A stretch of 64,000 nt of DNA from Sphaerolaimus hirsutus (GCA_964036195.1 OZ038458.1:5146001-5210000), one strand, 5' to 3'; positions 10,524 to 23,179 are shown, counted from the stretch's first letter. Numbers and translations: made by a program. Notes: generated by a model from the sequence alone, not told the origin.

Positions 10524-12160
10524 GGTTCAAACTGGATGGCTATAACGTTTCGGGATCGGGATTGATCTTTTGAATGTTCGCGATCGGGATTGTGGTCCCG
10601 AAATCGGGATTGGCATTTGTAATTTTCCGGATCAGGATTGGGGCTTTGGGATCGGTATCGGTATCGCTGAATCCCGAAACTTATCGGAATTATGGGGTCG
10701 TGATTAGGGTTCAAACGGGATTGACTTTTCGGGATTGGGATCGGGATCGGGATTGGTTTTTTGAGATTTCGGGATCGGGATCGGGATTGGCCGGGATTGG
10801 GGTCACGGGATCGGGATCGGGATTGGCCGGGATTGGGGTCACGGGATCAGGATCGGGATTGGCATTTTTTGGGATCGGGATTGGGGTATTGGGATAGAGC
10901 TTTTGGCCAATGTTCTGGCATCCACAGTTGTTCATAAGACCCCGTTTACACGGATTTTTTGTGACGACTCGACAAAAATAAAACGTTCAATAAGTTGAGT
11001 AAAAATGTTCCATATTTTTGAGAAAAAGTGATCAATTATACATCTTACCTAGGCGAATATGCGTGTCAAATTGCACAATCGTGCTTGTAGCTCATGAGTA
11101 AGAGGCGTTTGAAAACTTTTGCAGTTGTCGGACAGTTGTCGGACTGTCTCCGACAGCCAGCGACAATAGCAAACGTTTTTCGAACGTTATAAATCTTGAG
11201 CTACAAGCACGAGTCTGCAATTTGGCCTGCATATTCGCTTAGGTAGAAGGTATACTTGACCACTTTTTCTAATGAATATGGAACCTTTTTACTCAACTTA
11301 TTGAACGTTTTATTGTTGTCGAGTCGTCACAAAAAATCCGTGTAAACGGGGTCTAAAGGTCTCAAAACACTGTTGGATGCCAGAAAAGTGGCATAAAATG
11401 AACGCTGGGGGTTTGCATTCAAATTTTTACATGCAAAAATGTCATTTTTTCACTTTTGATAATTTCCACTAATTTTTCCGGGATCGGGATCCTGGACTTT
11501 GGAGTTTCTCGGGATCGGGATCGGGATTTGAAAATTTTCGGGATTGGGATCAGGATCGGGACTGCTAAATCCCGGAATTTCACGGATCCAGGATTGGGAT
11601 CCCATTTGAACCCTAGTCGTGATTGGGGTTCAAACTGGATTGACTTTTTGGGATCAGGATTGGCTTTTTAACATTTTGGTATTGGAATTGGGATTGTTTT
11701 TTGGGGGATTGGGATTGGGATTGTTTTTTTCAGATTTCAGGATTGGGGCTACGGGATCCGGATGGGGAGTGACATTTTTTTGGGATTGGGGTCTCAGTAT
11801 CAAAATTTTGGCCATAATTCTGGCATTTGGAGTTGTTCAAAGAGGTCTAAAACACACTCGGATGTCAGAAAAGAGGCATTAAATAGATGAGGGAGGTTTC
11901 CATTTGCATTTTTTAGTTCAAAAATGTCATTTTTCTTCTTTTTTTTCCACTGATTTTTATGGGATCAGGATTTCAGTCTTGGGAGCGGGATTGGGTTCTG
12001 AAAACTTTTGGGATTGGGATTGGCTTTTTTGGGATTTTGGGATTGTTATTGACATTTTGGATTGTTATTGACATTTCGGAATCTGGATCGGGACCACAAA
12101 ATCCCGAAAATTCTCAGGATTCAGGATCAGGCAGGATCCCGTTTGAACCCTAGTCGGGAT
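10524..12160. repeat. GGGATC-rich low-complexity array of inverted-repeat elements
   Basis: Long stretches of 'gggatcgggatcgggattgg' and variants at 10547-10890, 11475-11610, 11640-11790 and 11960-12145. Blocks are bounded by 'agggttcaaacggg' and its inverted copy 'cccgtttgaaccctag' (for example 11612 and 12140), so they look like several short inverted-repeat elements whose interiors are degenerate GGGATC hexamers. Another block occurs at 40588-40732. Peptide-like frames here (Asp-Pro or Gly-Ser repeats) only reflect the hexamer. Confidence 0.75.
10938..11354. mobile_element. palindromic MITE related to 1777-2247
   Basis: The left end agaccccgtttacacggatt and the right end aatccgtgtaaacggggtct are inverted. 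Complementarity continues inward through 'gtcacaaaaaatccg', 'gtcgagtcg', 'aacgttcaataagttgag' and 'gcttgtagctcatgagt' versus diverged partners. The element is nearly one large hairpin of about 417 bp. It sits inside the GGGATC array. Confidence 0.85.
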
Positions 12161-14963
12161 CCCGGTTTAGGATTGGAAAATCCCGACTTTTTGCTGAAGT
12201 CGGGTTTGGGCCGGTTTTTTGTTTTGTTTTTCGTTGTCGGGATCACCGGGAACCGAACCGGTATTTTGCAGTGACGCCAAACAGCGCCCACAGCACAACT
12301 CAGCACGCCATTTGTGGCGCCATTCTATCCCTACCGTTGTCTGATTGTGAAGTGAGCTAATATTTTCTACTTCGTGAGAAATGTCTGACCCCAAAAGACA
12401 AACAAAAATGTGCTTTTGAAAGGTGAATGATTAAATTTTTACACGAAAAAACAACCAACGACACAATTTTGAAGTGGTGGCATTAGATTTAACTTTGCGG
12501 TTATTTTTCTATAATCACACTCAATTTAAATTTTCAAAATATGTAAACTATTTAGGTATATAAAAAATATAAATAAACAACCTGTATGAAAAACACCACG
12601 GCCCACGCATGTATCATGTTATGGGTTTCCATTTCATGCATAATGACTCTTTATTGCAGATTGTGCATGATACTGACTGAATAACGGTGCCGCTTCCACG
12701 GCCGCATCACACGGCTAAATTACTACCACTTTTATTTGATTATCTCTGCATGGCACAGATGTTTCCCGATTTATTTCGACCACATATTGTCATTTTCATA
12801 TTGCCCAGCGTGTATGCCATTCTATGTATTTATATTTATGTCTATTGTGTTCGCATTTTTTTCGCTCTGAATTTTGAAAGAGCTTTGTTGCAAAATCGTG
12901 ATTTTTGAGAGGATTTTCGGCATTTGTTTCCGATTAACTGAGCTGGTGACAAATGAAGCACTTTCAATTTTTTAAATAATCTTTATTGCTCTGTATAAAT
13001 GCAACAATGTAACTATTGTTCTAACTCGATTTAAGAGATTTCATTTAAATTTGCGTATGGGATTTTGAATACGCAAAGTCACTGTAAAATATAATATGAG
13101 CCACACTGTAAACATAAATTTTTACACCATTGGTTCCATTATTTTTAGCTGAAGACACTGTTCCCTGCCGAGATTTTTATTTGCATTCGTGTTGCAGCTG
13201 CTCTCACCATTTTGAATTTAAAATAGTGTAAAATCCATCTTTTTACAGTTGTCTGTATTTTTTCGTTTCTCATGGCATAATGTGTTCTATTTATTAACGT
13301 TTCTTTTTTTTACTTTAGTCACTTAAAATTGACGTTAAGAGGTCGCAAAAAATCTGTCGGAATATTTTTTGTGAAAATTCAATATTTATAAATATGTATA
13401 TTTCATGTCTATCAAGAAGTAATTTCGAAGAATTCAAGCAATTTCTATTTTGAAGGATTTCTCAGCCCTCATAAACATAGAACTGAATGCTGTGCAGCGG
13501 CCAATCCCGCACCCTGAAAAAGTGTAAAATGTCAGAAAAAATGTGTCAAAATCATGTAAATAAAATTCCCGGTAAAACGAAAAAGAATATTTGCCATGCA
13601 CATTGCATGGCATTTGAAAAGTTAACAATTCGGTGGATATTTTCACTAAATTTTTCCCATTTTTATCATTTTGCTTTGGGTTGGAAAACGGTTGATTTTT
13701 TTTTGCTGAGGATTAATATTACAAATGAATTATTCCTTTTTTCTATTTGGGTATCGAAGTTGTCCATTTTTGCAAGTGTCAACATAAGTACATTCATTTC
13801 AAAAGCTTCTCAAGTGACTCAAAAATTTGATATCGCGTTTTTAAGAAGGTGATGATGATCCCCCGCGCAATTTTAGCCGCCTTTTTTTAAGTGAAAATGT
13901 GGCAGTTAGGTTTTTTACTTCCGTCTTTGTCTACGCTTTTTGCATATTTGAAATGCGTTGTGTATTTTCTGGCTAAAAATACATCATACGGATTCATTGT
14001 ATTTATGTAGGTTTTACCTACGTGTGACCATTTTGAGTTATGGGATGTATTTAGGATTTTGAGCGGTGGTTCAGTATTCGATCCATCGCAACTTCTCCCA
14101 AGATCAGTGAACTTTTTTTCAACTGATCTTGTTTTTGTTGTTTTTAAAGATCAAACTACAATCGATTGGAAAATCTGAAAAAAATCTAATGGAACACCCT
14201 GTACTTATAAGAATGGTAAATAATATTCGATTTTGTGAGTTATGCAGCGAGGTCGATTTTATGCCCTCTTTGTTTGCACCTGTAGCGCTGAGACAAACTG
14301 AGGATTTTCATTGCCAAACACAGACATCCTGCCATATCCTATTGATCCTGTTTTGCGGTTTTCTACAGGTGGTCCATTTTGAAATGTCGCACCAAGGTTA
14401 CTTTATTATTGTCAAATTGCGCCACCCTGTGATGACCGGTGAAAGGTGTAAATAAGGTAATTTTCAGAGTGACTTTCACTTGACATCGGTTTCGCAAGCA
14501 GCCAGTGCAAATCGTTTTGCACATGTAAATTGAGGATTCGGAAAATGCCTTATTTGTATTCGAGTAAAATAAGACGATTTGTTCACCTACACACCTGGTT
14601 ACCTATGGCAGTGACCAATCAGTATCCAGAAAATTATCGAATATCGCCAATAGTTCTAGTTTTTGCAGGAATTTGCAAGATCCCATTTACGCTTGCAAAT
14701 TCATTTCCACAGGCAGTTTGCGAACGCACTTTATATATTTGATTGACCTTTGTATTTGTTCGATTTTGGCTTACAATAGTCAAGTGATGTTTGTCCACAC
14801 TTTTAGCATTGTTAGCGATTGTTTTGATGTCAGATTTAGAATTTCCTTGAAAATAGCGCCGGTTTCAGATACTTCACCAGTAACAGATACTTTTTTCTGC
14901 GCTACATTTTTCAATGGGCAAATTTTGTGCTGTTAGTGTAGTGTATTTACTAGCTCATAAAAT
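12161..14963. other. intergenic, no gene recognised
   Basis: A gcgcca-like fragment lies at about 12270-12330. The rest is AT-rich sequence with scattered short frames; the longest, at 13487-13852 and 14129-14455, match nothing I recognise and lack convincing splice or start context. A 'aagatcagt...actgatctt' hairpin lies at 14099-14130. Confidence 0.45.
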
Positions 14964-14971
14964 GTTATAGC

Positions 14972-15648
14972 TAGAATTGGCCGATGTTTTTTTTAAACGT
15001 TTTTAAAAAAAACAACGTTTTTTTAAAAAACAAAACATGACGTCCGAAATGTTTTTTTTTTTTAAAAACATTGACCAAAATTTTTAGTACTAAGCACTAG
15101 GCATTTTGCAAAATTTTTGCGCGCAAACGCGCAATTTCACACACAAATTGACATTGGCGGTTGTTTTCATTGGTTTTGTTGCATTTTTAGTATCAAAACA
15201 TCCATTTTTATGTGCTACCATGGGTGAATAAGCCGACATATGTTGCTGTAATATATAATATTGAGGTAATGTGCTTCCATGTACCTCCACAGTGTGTAAC
15301 TTCACTCCCAAAGTAACAACCTATTTTTATAACCTTGTTTGATCACCATTCCGTGCCAAACTTTACCTGAAGTCACGAACATTCGACTATAAGGCGATAT
15401 ACGAACGATATGTCGACAAAAAATGGATATTTTTGACACAAATCACCACTTATAATGCTATCCCATGGCTCCACAGCCATTATATGGTCATATTTAACAT
15501 CACAGAGTATTGCCAGTGTCTGATATACCTATATATGTTGTCACTAGGTCATATCTGGGAGCTTTTAAAAAAAAACGTTTTTTTTTTAAAAAACGTTGTT
15601 TTTTTAAAAAAACATCGAGTTAAAAAAAACGTTTTTTTTCCAACCCTA
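14972..15648. mobile_element. hAT-type MITE, copy 1 of a near-identical pair
   Basis: The ends tagaattggccgatgttttt and tttttttccaaccctagt are inverted repeats (consensus TAGGGTTGG). The flanks GTTATAGC (14964-14971) and GTTATAGT (15649-15656) are an 8-bp TSD with one difference. Runs of T with 'aaacgtttttt' fill both ends. The core matches 58085-58737 with only scattered single-base differences over about 500 bp. Confidence 0.9.
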
Positions 15649-15744
15649 GTTATAGTAACCCACACTAATGTGGTTTTGAAACTTTGATTGCGTTTACAGT
15701 ACATAAATACACTGATAAATACAGACATGGCACTAGAGGGGGTA

Positions 15745-15980
15745 GAAACTATGCGGGGGTTTTGTAGATTTGGACCCCTGCAGGTGTAAAATAGAGAGTA
15801 AATCGCCCCTCGGAGGGATAGATAGCTGAAATTTTTTTTTTTTTGGGGGGGGGGGGTTCATGGGGCGTTTGTAATTCACATACATATACAGCTCTTCATG
15901 GCGCTGGCACCAATGGCCCATGGCATGGCGCCTAGAAAAATTTCCTAGCGCCAGGTGCCATTGAGTCACTATAAGTAACA
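15745..15980. repeat. 'gatagatagctgaaa' repeat fragment plus gcgcca-type fragment
   Basis: Bases 15757-15860 carry 'ttgtagatttgg', 'cctcggagggatagatagct' and a T12G12 run, shared with composite repeats near 23.4, 25.2, 45.9 and 62.6 kb. Bases 15893-15970 are gcgccatgg-rich and end 'gagtcactata', resembling a degraded member of the 4248-4456 family. Confidence 0.5.
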
Positions 15981-15997
15981 ATTTAGGGGGTGCTGAG

Positions 15998-16157
15998 TAG
16001 GTTCAAATGGGACCGTGGTCGAGGTCCGGTACATAGTTTGGCAAAAAGTTGGGACTGGGGTGGTCCCGGTCCCGGTCCCAACACCGTAGTCCCACTTCCT
16101 GACATTAGAAAATTTCTGGTCCCAGTCCAAAAATCTGGCCCCCAATTGAACTCTAGT
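15998..16157. repeat. 'aggttcaaatggga' inverted-repeat element with GGTCCC core
   Basis: Begins aggttcaaatgggaccgtgg and ends ccccaattgaactctag, a diverged inverted pair like the GGGATC elements. The interior repeats 'ggtcccggtccc' instead of GGGATC, so the same element type carries a different hexamer core. Confidence 0.5.
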
Positions 16158-16316
16158 GCTGAGCCCCCTAGTTATTTATCATTATTAAAATCATTTCATT
16201 TTAAAATTCTAAAATTCATTTTAAAGTCAATTTTAACCATAAATTCAGCAGACAGTGAACTACACTTTTCAAAATTGTCCTTTAAAAAGTTTTCATGATG
16301 TGTTTGTTGATTAAAT

Positions 16317-16514
16317 GGCCCTGCGCACACTAGTTTTCACAAGAAATTTCGAAAATTCATAAATGAGCTTTGAACGTGTTTGAGTTTTCCACAATGAGTC
16401 ATTTTTAATCTCTGTCAACTGTAGTTAATGGCCACCTCGTAGAAAACTCAAATGCGTTCAAAGCTGATTTGTGAGTTCTCAAAATTTCGTGTGAAAACTA
16501 GTGTGTGCAGGCAC
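16317..16514. mobile_element. palindromic MITE, gcgcacactag family, copy 2
   Basis: The left end ggccctgcgcacactagttt and the right end aaactagtgtgtgcaggc are inverted. Inner arms 'ttcataaatgagctttgaac' and 'gttcaaagctgatttgtgag' pair almost throughout, giving a hairpin of about 198 bp. Confidence 0.8.
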
Positions 16515-17165
16515 AATACAAAATTTAATTAGGAACATCAGAACCACCATGATTCAAACAACATTTCTAACTAATTTCTAACTCATTTCCTAGCCAATGA
16601 AAAAGGCTCACACTTGATGTTTCAAAACATCTGACTCCGCTTGACATATTTAAAATGTCAAAATCTAGTTGTCACACCTGGGTCACTGCCTATCATTTCA
16701 GCATGGCTGAAAAGTCTAGTGGCTTGCACATTTAACTGTGAAATTCAATATGGCTGCTTTGAGAATGGAGTTCTAAATTTGAACGTTCAATGTTTACACA
16801 TTCAAATTTTCTGTTCCGTGATTGAGTTTCAACCGTGGTTTCCCCAGTTTTCACTTAAGCGTAGCCTTGAAGTTTTTTGGACAATTGCCAATTTCACCTT
16901 AGCTTTTGGAATTAATTGTTGGCATTAACTGAACATGGGGATGGAATGCCGTATTTACATTTACAATTACTTTACTTGTAGTCTACAGTGAGCGGTGATT
17001 TCACGCTTGAAGTATGCATAAAATTTCACTGCTAATGTGTCATAGACGCAAAATCATAATTTTTCAATGTTGATGTTGTTCCATTGATCATCCGCGACTA
17101 CCCACCCAAGATATGTTGAGTTTAAATAAATATTTCTTTGCCCAGTAGTTTTAACAAGTCATTGA

Positions 17166-17364
17166 GCCTGCGCACACTAGTTTTCACACGAAATTTGGAA
17201 AACTCATAAATCAGCTTAGAACGCTTTTGAGTTTTCTACAATGAGGTGGCTGTCAACTACAGTTGACGAAGATTAAAAATGACTCATCGTGGGAAACTCA
17301 AACACGTTTAAAGCTCTTTTATGAGTTTTCCAAATTTCGTGTGAAAACTAGTGTGCGCAGGGCC
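17166..17364. mobile_element. palindromic MITE, gcgcacactag family, copy 3
   Basis: The left end gcctgcgcacactagttttc and the right end aaaactagtgtgcgcagggc are inverted. The arms carry 'acacgaaatttgg' and 'ccaaatttcgtgt'. This is the best-preserved of three copies. Confidence 0.85.
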
Positions 17365-17895
17365 AATAGCGCCTTTCTGCAAAAGGATTGCCTTCATATT
17401 GTGAAAGTAATTTTTCCGCCGCTGCTATTTAACGTGGGATGGTTCATGTTTGGAATTCATGCACTTCTGGAATTCACTTTATGCTCTACTCCTTATTCTC
17501 TTTCTGGATACCCACCCCGGGATTTCATGTTTATTTTCTTGGGGATTTTATCCAAAGTGTGGTATAGGTATTTTATTGTAAAATATGTAGGTAGCATCGA
17601 TAAAATTTGATTAAATTAAATTAAATGTAATATCAGAAAATCTTTCAAAAAAATAAAAATTATACCTCTCTTGAAAGAAACGTGGAAAAAATATAAATGC
17701 GATATTTTAATATTTTCTGATAATTTTTTTAATATCAGTAAATTTCCCAGAAAGAAAAGATAGTCAAATCAAAAATCAAAAAATCATTTATTTATATTTT
17801 TTAAATAAAAATCTCCCAGAGATTTTTTCAATGCTAATTGCTGTCACAGCCTTGGCTTTTTAATACGTGCTTCCGAACTTGGCGTCATTGCACAG

Positions 17896-18399
17896 CAGAG
17901 TTGGAAAAACTTATTTACGTTTACCTGAAATACCCGGTTATTTCGGTATTTATATTTACGTTTACATGTACGTTATCCAAAAATACCATTACGTTTTGTT
18001 ACGTTTTCCTGGTAAAATTACCCGGGTACCAGAGAAAACGTAAAAATCGTATGGAAAATGCACAAAAACAGTGAATTTTGTAAGTTTTCTCTGATACGAT
18101 AAGTACAATTTATGTTTTAGGCCAATTAGCTTCTTAATTGTTTGATAAATAACATAGGTAAGCAAGAATGTGATCGTATTAGCAGAGAAATCCTTGAAAC
18201 AGGAAAAGCAAAAGTGTTTTCAATGCATTTGATCATGGGTGGTGCACTTCAAATTTTTTTTTTACCTTTACGTTTTTTTTACGTTTACCCGGGTATTTTA
18301 GAAGTATTTTACGTTTTCAGTATTAATACTCACAATTTAGAAAAGGTATTTACGTTTACGTTTACGTTTTTCAAAAATACCAGTATTTGTACAACTCTG
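17896..18399. mobile_element. hAT-type MITE with perfect 8-bp TSD, gtttac-rich
   Basis: The ends CAGAGTTGGAAAAACTTATT and ATACCAGTATTTGTACAACTCTG are inverted at the termini (CAGAGTTG / CAACTCTG). TTGCACAG is duplicated exactly at 17888-17895 and 18400-18407. The interior is rich in 'ttacgtttac' and 'acccgggta' units near both ends. No transposase frame is present. Confidence 0.88.
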
Positions 18400-18627
18400 T
18401 TGCACAGTGGCGCTGTTGGCGCTTGGCTATGTGTGACTCAAAAGCCCCTGCTCTTTTATAATAACTAAACCTGTATCTTACACTACACTGCTATTTATTT
18501 TTGTCGATCCTTGATACAGTTTTCATTCTTCAGCTCATTCGCCGTCTTTGAACATTTCATGTTTGGTGTTTGACAAAATTGAGTGCGGGACTAGGTATTT
18601 AGAGGGACTTCCTCAAAATACTGCATA

Positions 18628-18886
18628 CCGCATTTCCTCGAAATACCCCCCCCCCCTCGAAATACCCCCCTCAAAATGGGCACTATGAATTTGTGGTCCG
18701 GGAAATGCATAACAGATGTTCAAAACACTTACTTGTTATGTTAGAACATCGTTTATACCATCTACATCCTTGTATAAGGCTGTAAAAACTTATAAGTGGT
18801 GGTTATTGTTGCACTTTTCACGTTTTTCTCTCAAAATTCTCACTCTGAAACAATCACCCCCCGGGGGGTATTTTGAGGAAATACGG
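18628..18886. mobile_element. TA-flanked MITE, CCGTATT family, short copy
   Basis: TIR CCGCATTTCCTCGAAATACC and the inverted end TATTTTGAGGAAATACGG, flanked by TA (18626-18627 and 18887-18888). At 259 bp it is an internally shortened relative of 10077-10521; the segment 'gtttata...aaaacttataagtgg' is shared in diverged form. Confidence 0.85.
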
Positions 18887-19838
18887 TACTTGAACTTTAC
18901 GTCACCCGGCCGGGTGACAACATTTGAATTTTCCCTTGTGATTTTATGTGTCTAGAAATGTTTCATTACATATGTTATCATACCTGACATATTTACACCT
19001 TTCCACATTGATGCATATTTATCAGTTTGTCAACAAGAATGTTTGTCCCGTGTGTCATAAAAAGTGTAGGTGTGTATTGTACAAATTTACTGTTTTTATT
19101 GCCCTACTAATGTGTGAGTGACATCAAAATCAAATGATATATTTTCCATGGTGCCTTCAAGGTTCAAATTCTGCATTCTTGCCACAATAATCATTGAAAA
19201 TTATCTTACAGATACACTATTTATTCACTATTCGACCTACTCGTTGCGGTAAAAAAAACGAAATTCACTTATTAATCTTAACAATGACAACAATTATCTA
19301 GCTTAAAAAGGGAATTTTCTCCATCATTTCGCAGAGAAAAAAGGTTGGCAAAAACATCCCATTTGACCCAAATGTCCGTAAAAGTGTGCAAACATTTGCA
19401 TTTTTGCTTGTTTGCCCAGTACCAAGCGACCTAATCTGCTGCATTGTGGTATGTTGTGACAGTGACCAGTGGTCAGTTTTTGTGGTTTGCTTAGAGAAGG
19501 ACCTCACATGCTGTGGGACGCTGAAAGTAAAATAGGGCTAGAAAAAATGGATTGTTTTTAATCTTGAAGGCGTAATTGGGCATTTCATTTTAATACTGGA
19601 CTGTCTGTTCGTTTTACTTTTACATACATAAATACATAAAATATGCCTGTGCAGAAGCGGATATGTAAAATGGTATGCGAAGCAGGTCAAAGAACATAAA
19701 TATGTCACATATAACACTGGCGAACAACTGTTCTGATCTTTCAAACTATTTTTTCCATATGCGGCGTCTGCTCTTTCTACGCACGAAAAAAGTGTCCACA
19801 AAAAGGTTCATAGGACATCTCTACCCAACCCTAGCATG

Positions 19839-20033
19839 TATACTCGACGGACCGCAAAGTATGCGCAGAATCCTACCGTAATTTCATGAATAAATTCTTG
19901 TTATAAATTTCATAATAAGTTATCCCATAGTAAAAACGAAATATTATGATGAAAAAACTTTTTAATTTTTGGTTCATTATTCAGATGGGTTATGGTAAGT
20001 TTCCATACTAAGCGTGATGTCCGCCGAGTATAC
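19839..20033. mobile_element. MITE with tatactcggcggac ends, copy 1
   Basis: The left end tatactcgacggaccgcaaa and the right end gatgtccgccgagtata are inverted. Internal blocks 'agtatgcgcagaatc' and 'gggttatggtaagtttccat' are shared with 56787-56978. A third copy lies at 41052-41312. Confidence 0.78.
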
Positions 20034-20109
20034 ATACATAAATACAGGCATTCCGCTGACCACTGTCCACTGTCAACACAACCGCAATACTAGGGTCCTG
20101 TTTTTATTT

Positions 20110-20520
20110 GCACAACGCCACCAATCGACGCAGGCCGTTTTGCTTGGCGCTTGTGACGCCATTTTTCTGGCGCCACGCAAAAAAGCGCCATGGACCGAGC
20201 TGCGAGCGCATCACAACTGCTAGACTTTACCGCCATTTCATCGCGCCATAGAAATGGCGCTGGCGCCAGCGAAGTCAGGCTTCGAAAGCGAGACAATTTT
20301 GGCGTGGCGCAGCATTTCCATAGGCGATCGGTCGCTTTTATCGGTTCGTGGATTGTTTTTGGCAGCTGGCCAACTGATTAGCGGTGTCTCATTTTCCATT
20401 TGTTTAAATTATCGCGCCAGTGGTTGCGAAGCAACCAATTTTGATCGATTTTCTTCGAATCTGATTAAATAGTTTGATGAATGGCGCTTGGGGACGCCGT
20501 GCAGTTGATTAATAGCGCAT
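20110..20520. repeat. gcgcca-rich block
   Basis: Dense 'ggcgccacgc', 'gcgccatgg' and 'gcgctggcgcc' units, the same composition as the interiors of the hAT MITEs at 4248, 21225, 21997 and 44338. No clean ends were found. Open frames here are a by-product of the stop-poor repeat and are not called as genes. Confidence 0.5.
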
Positions 20521-21224
20521 GCGTAGTGTTTTGATGAAACATGCAAATTAGCGTTTGTGACTGCAGGAAATCGATTTTAATTGTACACCGGTTTCGTGCC
20601 TTGGAAACAATTGCACCAATTTTCAAAGAAACTTGTCAGAACCGTAGTAGGATGCCACGTGGCGCGCAATTTTAAGACTGGATTATTTTTTCAAATGATG
20701 TCAATTAATTTTGTGTCATTACTGTTTCATTCTCTGTTAGTGTGGTAAATATTATAAGTCGTAACCCTGGGGGGTCCAAAGTGAAATGCTCGTTACTTCG
20801 TAATACGCCACATTTTTCTAACTTCTAGATTGCGCTCAGTGGGGCGTTAAGAATGCCAATGAGTCATAGTTTTTAGTGCTAGCTTGATTTACGTTTTGGT
20901 AGAAATACAGTACTTTTCTGAATGTATTTAATTTCTGAATATTCAGGTAAAAAGTGGCTCTCGATTAGCCAATGCACATTTTAATGCGATGTTCTGTGCT
21001 TTGCTGCTGTATAAAATCGAAAAAATATCATATGCATTTTATATTCAATTTCCTTCAATCTGCATGTGCTGTTCCAGAAATAGCGCCCCCAGCCACAAAT
21101 AATTTTTATTTTACATACCTATACTAAATAGGAAGCTGGGACACTAATTACCGTATACCATCGAATACTTAAACAATACATTACCTGTGCTGTGCCATTC
21201 TCGTTATCCTGCTTTCACTGTTAT

Positions 21225-21619
21225 CAGGGCCGTATCCAGGCGGGGGCGGGGGGGGGGGCTGCAGCCCCCCCCCCTCCCGGGGCGAGACCAGAAAGTGACC
21301 AGGAAATGCGACTTTTTCAACGTCAGCCTAAAAATTTTTGCGCGCAAGCGCGCATTCATCACCAGATAGGTATTATTATCATATTTGCTCCATGTGGCCG
21401 CAAATCATTAAAAATGTTGTGCTTTTTGCTGTTTTGAATGTATATTTACATACATATACAGCGTTCCATGGCGCTGACGCCAACGCCAATGGCGCCATGG
21501 CGTGGCGCCATTCCGCCACTCTAGCTAAAATTGTAGGGGGGGGGGCTGAGCCCCCCCCCCCTCGCCGGGCTCCGTAAACAAGCAGCCCCCCCCGCTCAAA
21601 AATCCTGGATACGTCCCTG
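21225..21619. mobile_element. hAT-type MITE, cagggacgtatccagg family, copy 1
   Basis: The ends CAGGGCCGTATCCAGG and CCTGGATACGTCCCTG are inverted, with ACTGTTAT duplicated on both sides (21217-21224 and 21620-21627). Subterminal G-run/C-run hairpins flank a core with 'gcgcgcaagcgcgc', 'acatacatatacagcg' and a gcgccatggcgc cluster. Non-autonomous, 395 bp. Confidence 0.92.
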
Positions 21620-21996
21620 ACTGTTATATATTGCTGCGATTTATCCCCCTCATCCCCTGGGTATGTCCTTCACAAAAAGAGATGTACATATCAAGTCAAC
21701 CTTCAAAATTGATTTTTTAGTAGAAATCACCCTCCAATGCTATCCCATACATACCCCTGGGCGCACTGAAATTACACCTCCACAGTAGACAATACATTTT
21801 ATAAAACAATTTTGCCAATAACTGTTTTTTAAAGAATGTGTTTTTTAAACACTGGCTATCTCTAGGTACCACTTCATTTTTTGGCAACTATTCAACTTTA
21901 ATTTGAATTTCAAAAATAAACTGAAAAAGTTATTTGAAAAAATTAAGCTGCTGGAAATTCTTTCTATTCCTACAATGTGCTCAGAATGGTTACATA

Positions 21997-22449
21997 CAGG
22001 GACGTATCCAGGATTTTTGAGCGGGGGGGGGGGGGCTGCTTGTTTACGGGGCCGGCGAACGGGGGGGGGGGGGGCTCAGCCCCCCCCCTAAATTTTTCCC
22101 TATATGGGTACGAATAGATGTTTTGGCGCTGCGCCATACAAAGGCGCCACGCCATGGCGCTATTGGCGTTGGCACCAGCGCCGGGAACCGCTTTATATGT
22201 ATGTAATTATGCATACATATACAGCGGAAAGTCGCAAAAATGTGTTCATTTCCAAGAATATTGGTTTAAAGGGACAAATCCGCTGAAAATACAATGCATG
22301 GGGAAGAAATTGCGCGCTTGCGCGCAAAATTTTTAAGAAACATCTAAAATTATATAGGAAAAGTCGCATTTTCCGGGACTTTTTAAGTCTCACCCCGGGA
22401 AGGGGGGGGGGCTGCAGCCCCCCCCCGCCCCCCCCTGGATACGTCCTTG
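21997..22449. mobile_element. hAT-type MITE, cagggacgtatccagg family, copy 2
   Basis: The ends CAGGGACGTATCCAGG and CCTGGATACGTCCTTG are inverted. GTTACATA is duplicated exactly at 21989-21996 and 22450-22457. The core has the same modules as copy 1 but in reverse orientation: gcgcca cluster, then 'gcatacatatacagcg', then 'gcgcgcttgcgcgc'. 453 bp. Confidence 0.93.
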
Positions 22450-23179
22450 GTTACATAGAACTGGTGAATTCAATGATATATTCATTTATAACACATTGTA
22501 TTGTTCACATGCCACAGCATCAATTTATGGCTTTGCTTCATGTTTAAGTCTAGAGTTATAAGCAAGAGAGTAGCATAGGTGAAATTGCTCAATGAGTCAC
22601 GTCACTGTACCGTTGGACCATTGGGTACTTACTACCAGTTAAAGTGGTAACTGCAAAAAATGAAGTGGCACATTGGGTGCACATGCAAATTCGTGTCAAC
22701 ACAATGTCAACTAAAGAACACAAAAAATTTCTTTACATCAGAACGCTTAACAGAAACAATGGAAATTATATTGTCTTAATGTACAATTAACTATGCTCTA
22801 TCAGGCAGGAAAGTAGAAATCACAAAATTCACTAAAATTTAGTTGACACAAATTCAGCATGTCCAGCATGTGTGACACCATTGCTTCACTGTTATTGCTA
22901 CATTTCCACTCTATTCAAATGCAGTGTGACTTCTGAAAAATCCTGAAATATTGTATTTTATTTCTTGAAGAATGTTGATCCTTTTATCTGCCTGAAGTTA
23001 TAACTATAACTAAAATATCTGAATAAATCAGACAATGCCCATCCATAAATACTTGTGTCAAATATTGACACTGAAAATCCTAGAAAATTCTGAAATTTTT
23101 TACTTGCCCCTGCTTGTGCCTTGCTGATTAGCCCCTGCTATAAATTTGCATGCTCCTGGCATTTTCCAAGTATCACCCA

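Noticed and set aside
10475-10935. Open frames rich in Asp-Pro, Gly-Ser or Arg-Ser repeats
   Set aside because: They exist on both strands in several frames because the GGGATC hexamer lacks stops; they follow the repeat, not selection on protein.
13487-14455. Frames of 108-121 codons
   Set aside because: No recognisable domain, no good splice sites at their edges, and composition typical of AT-rich non-coding DNA.
20090-20472. Overlapping frames rich in Ala, Arg and Ser in the gcgcca block
   Set aside because: The gcgcca repeat is stop-poor on both strands. No start or splice context and no recognisable domain.
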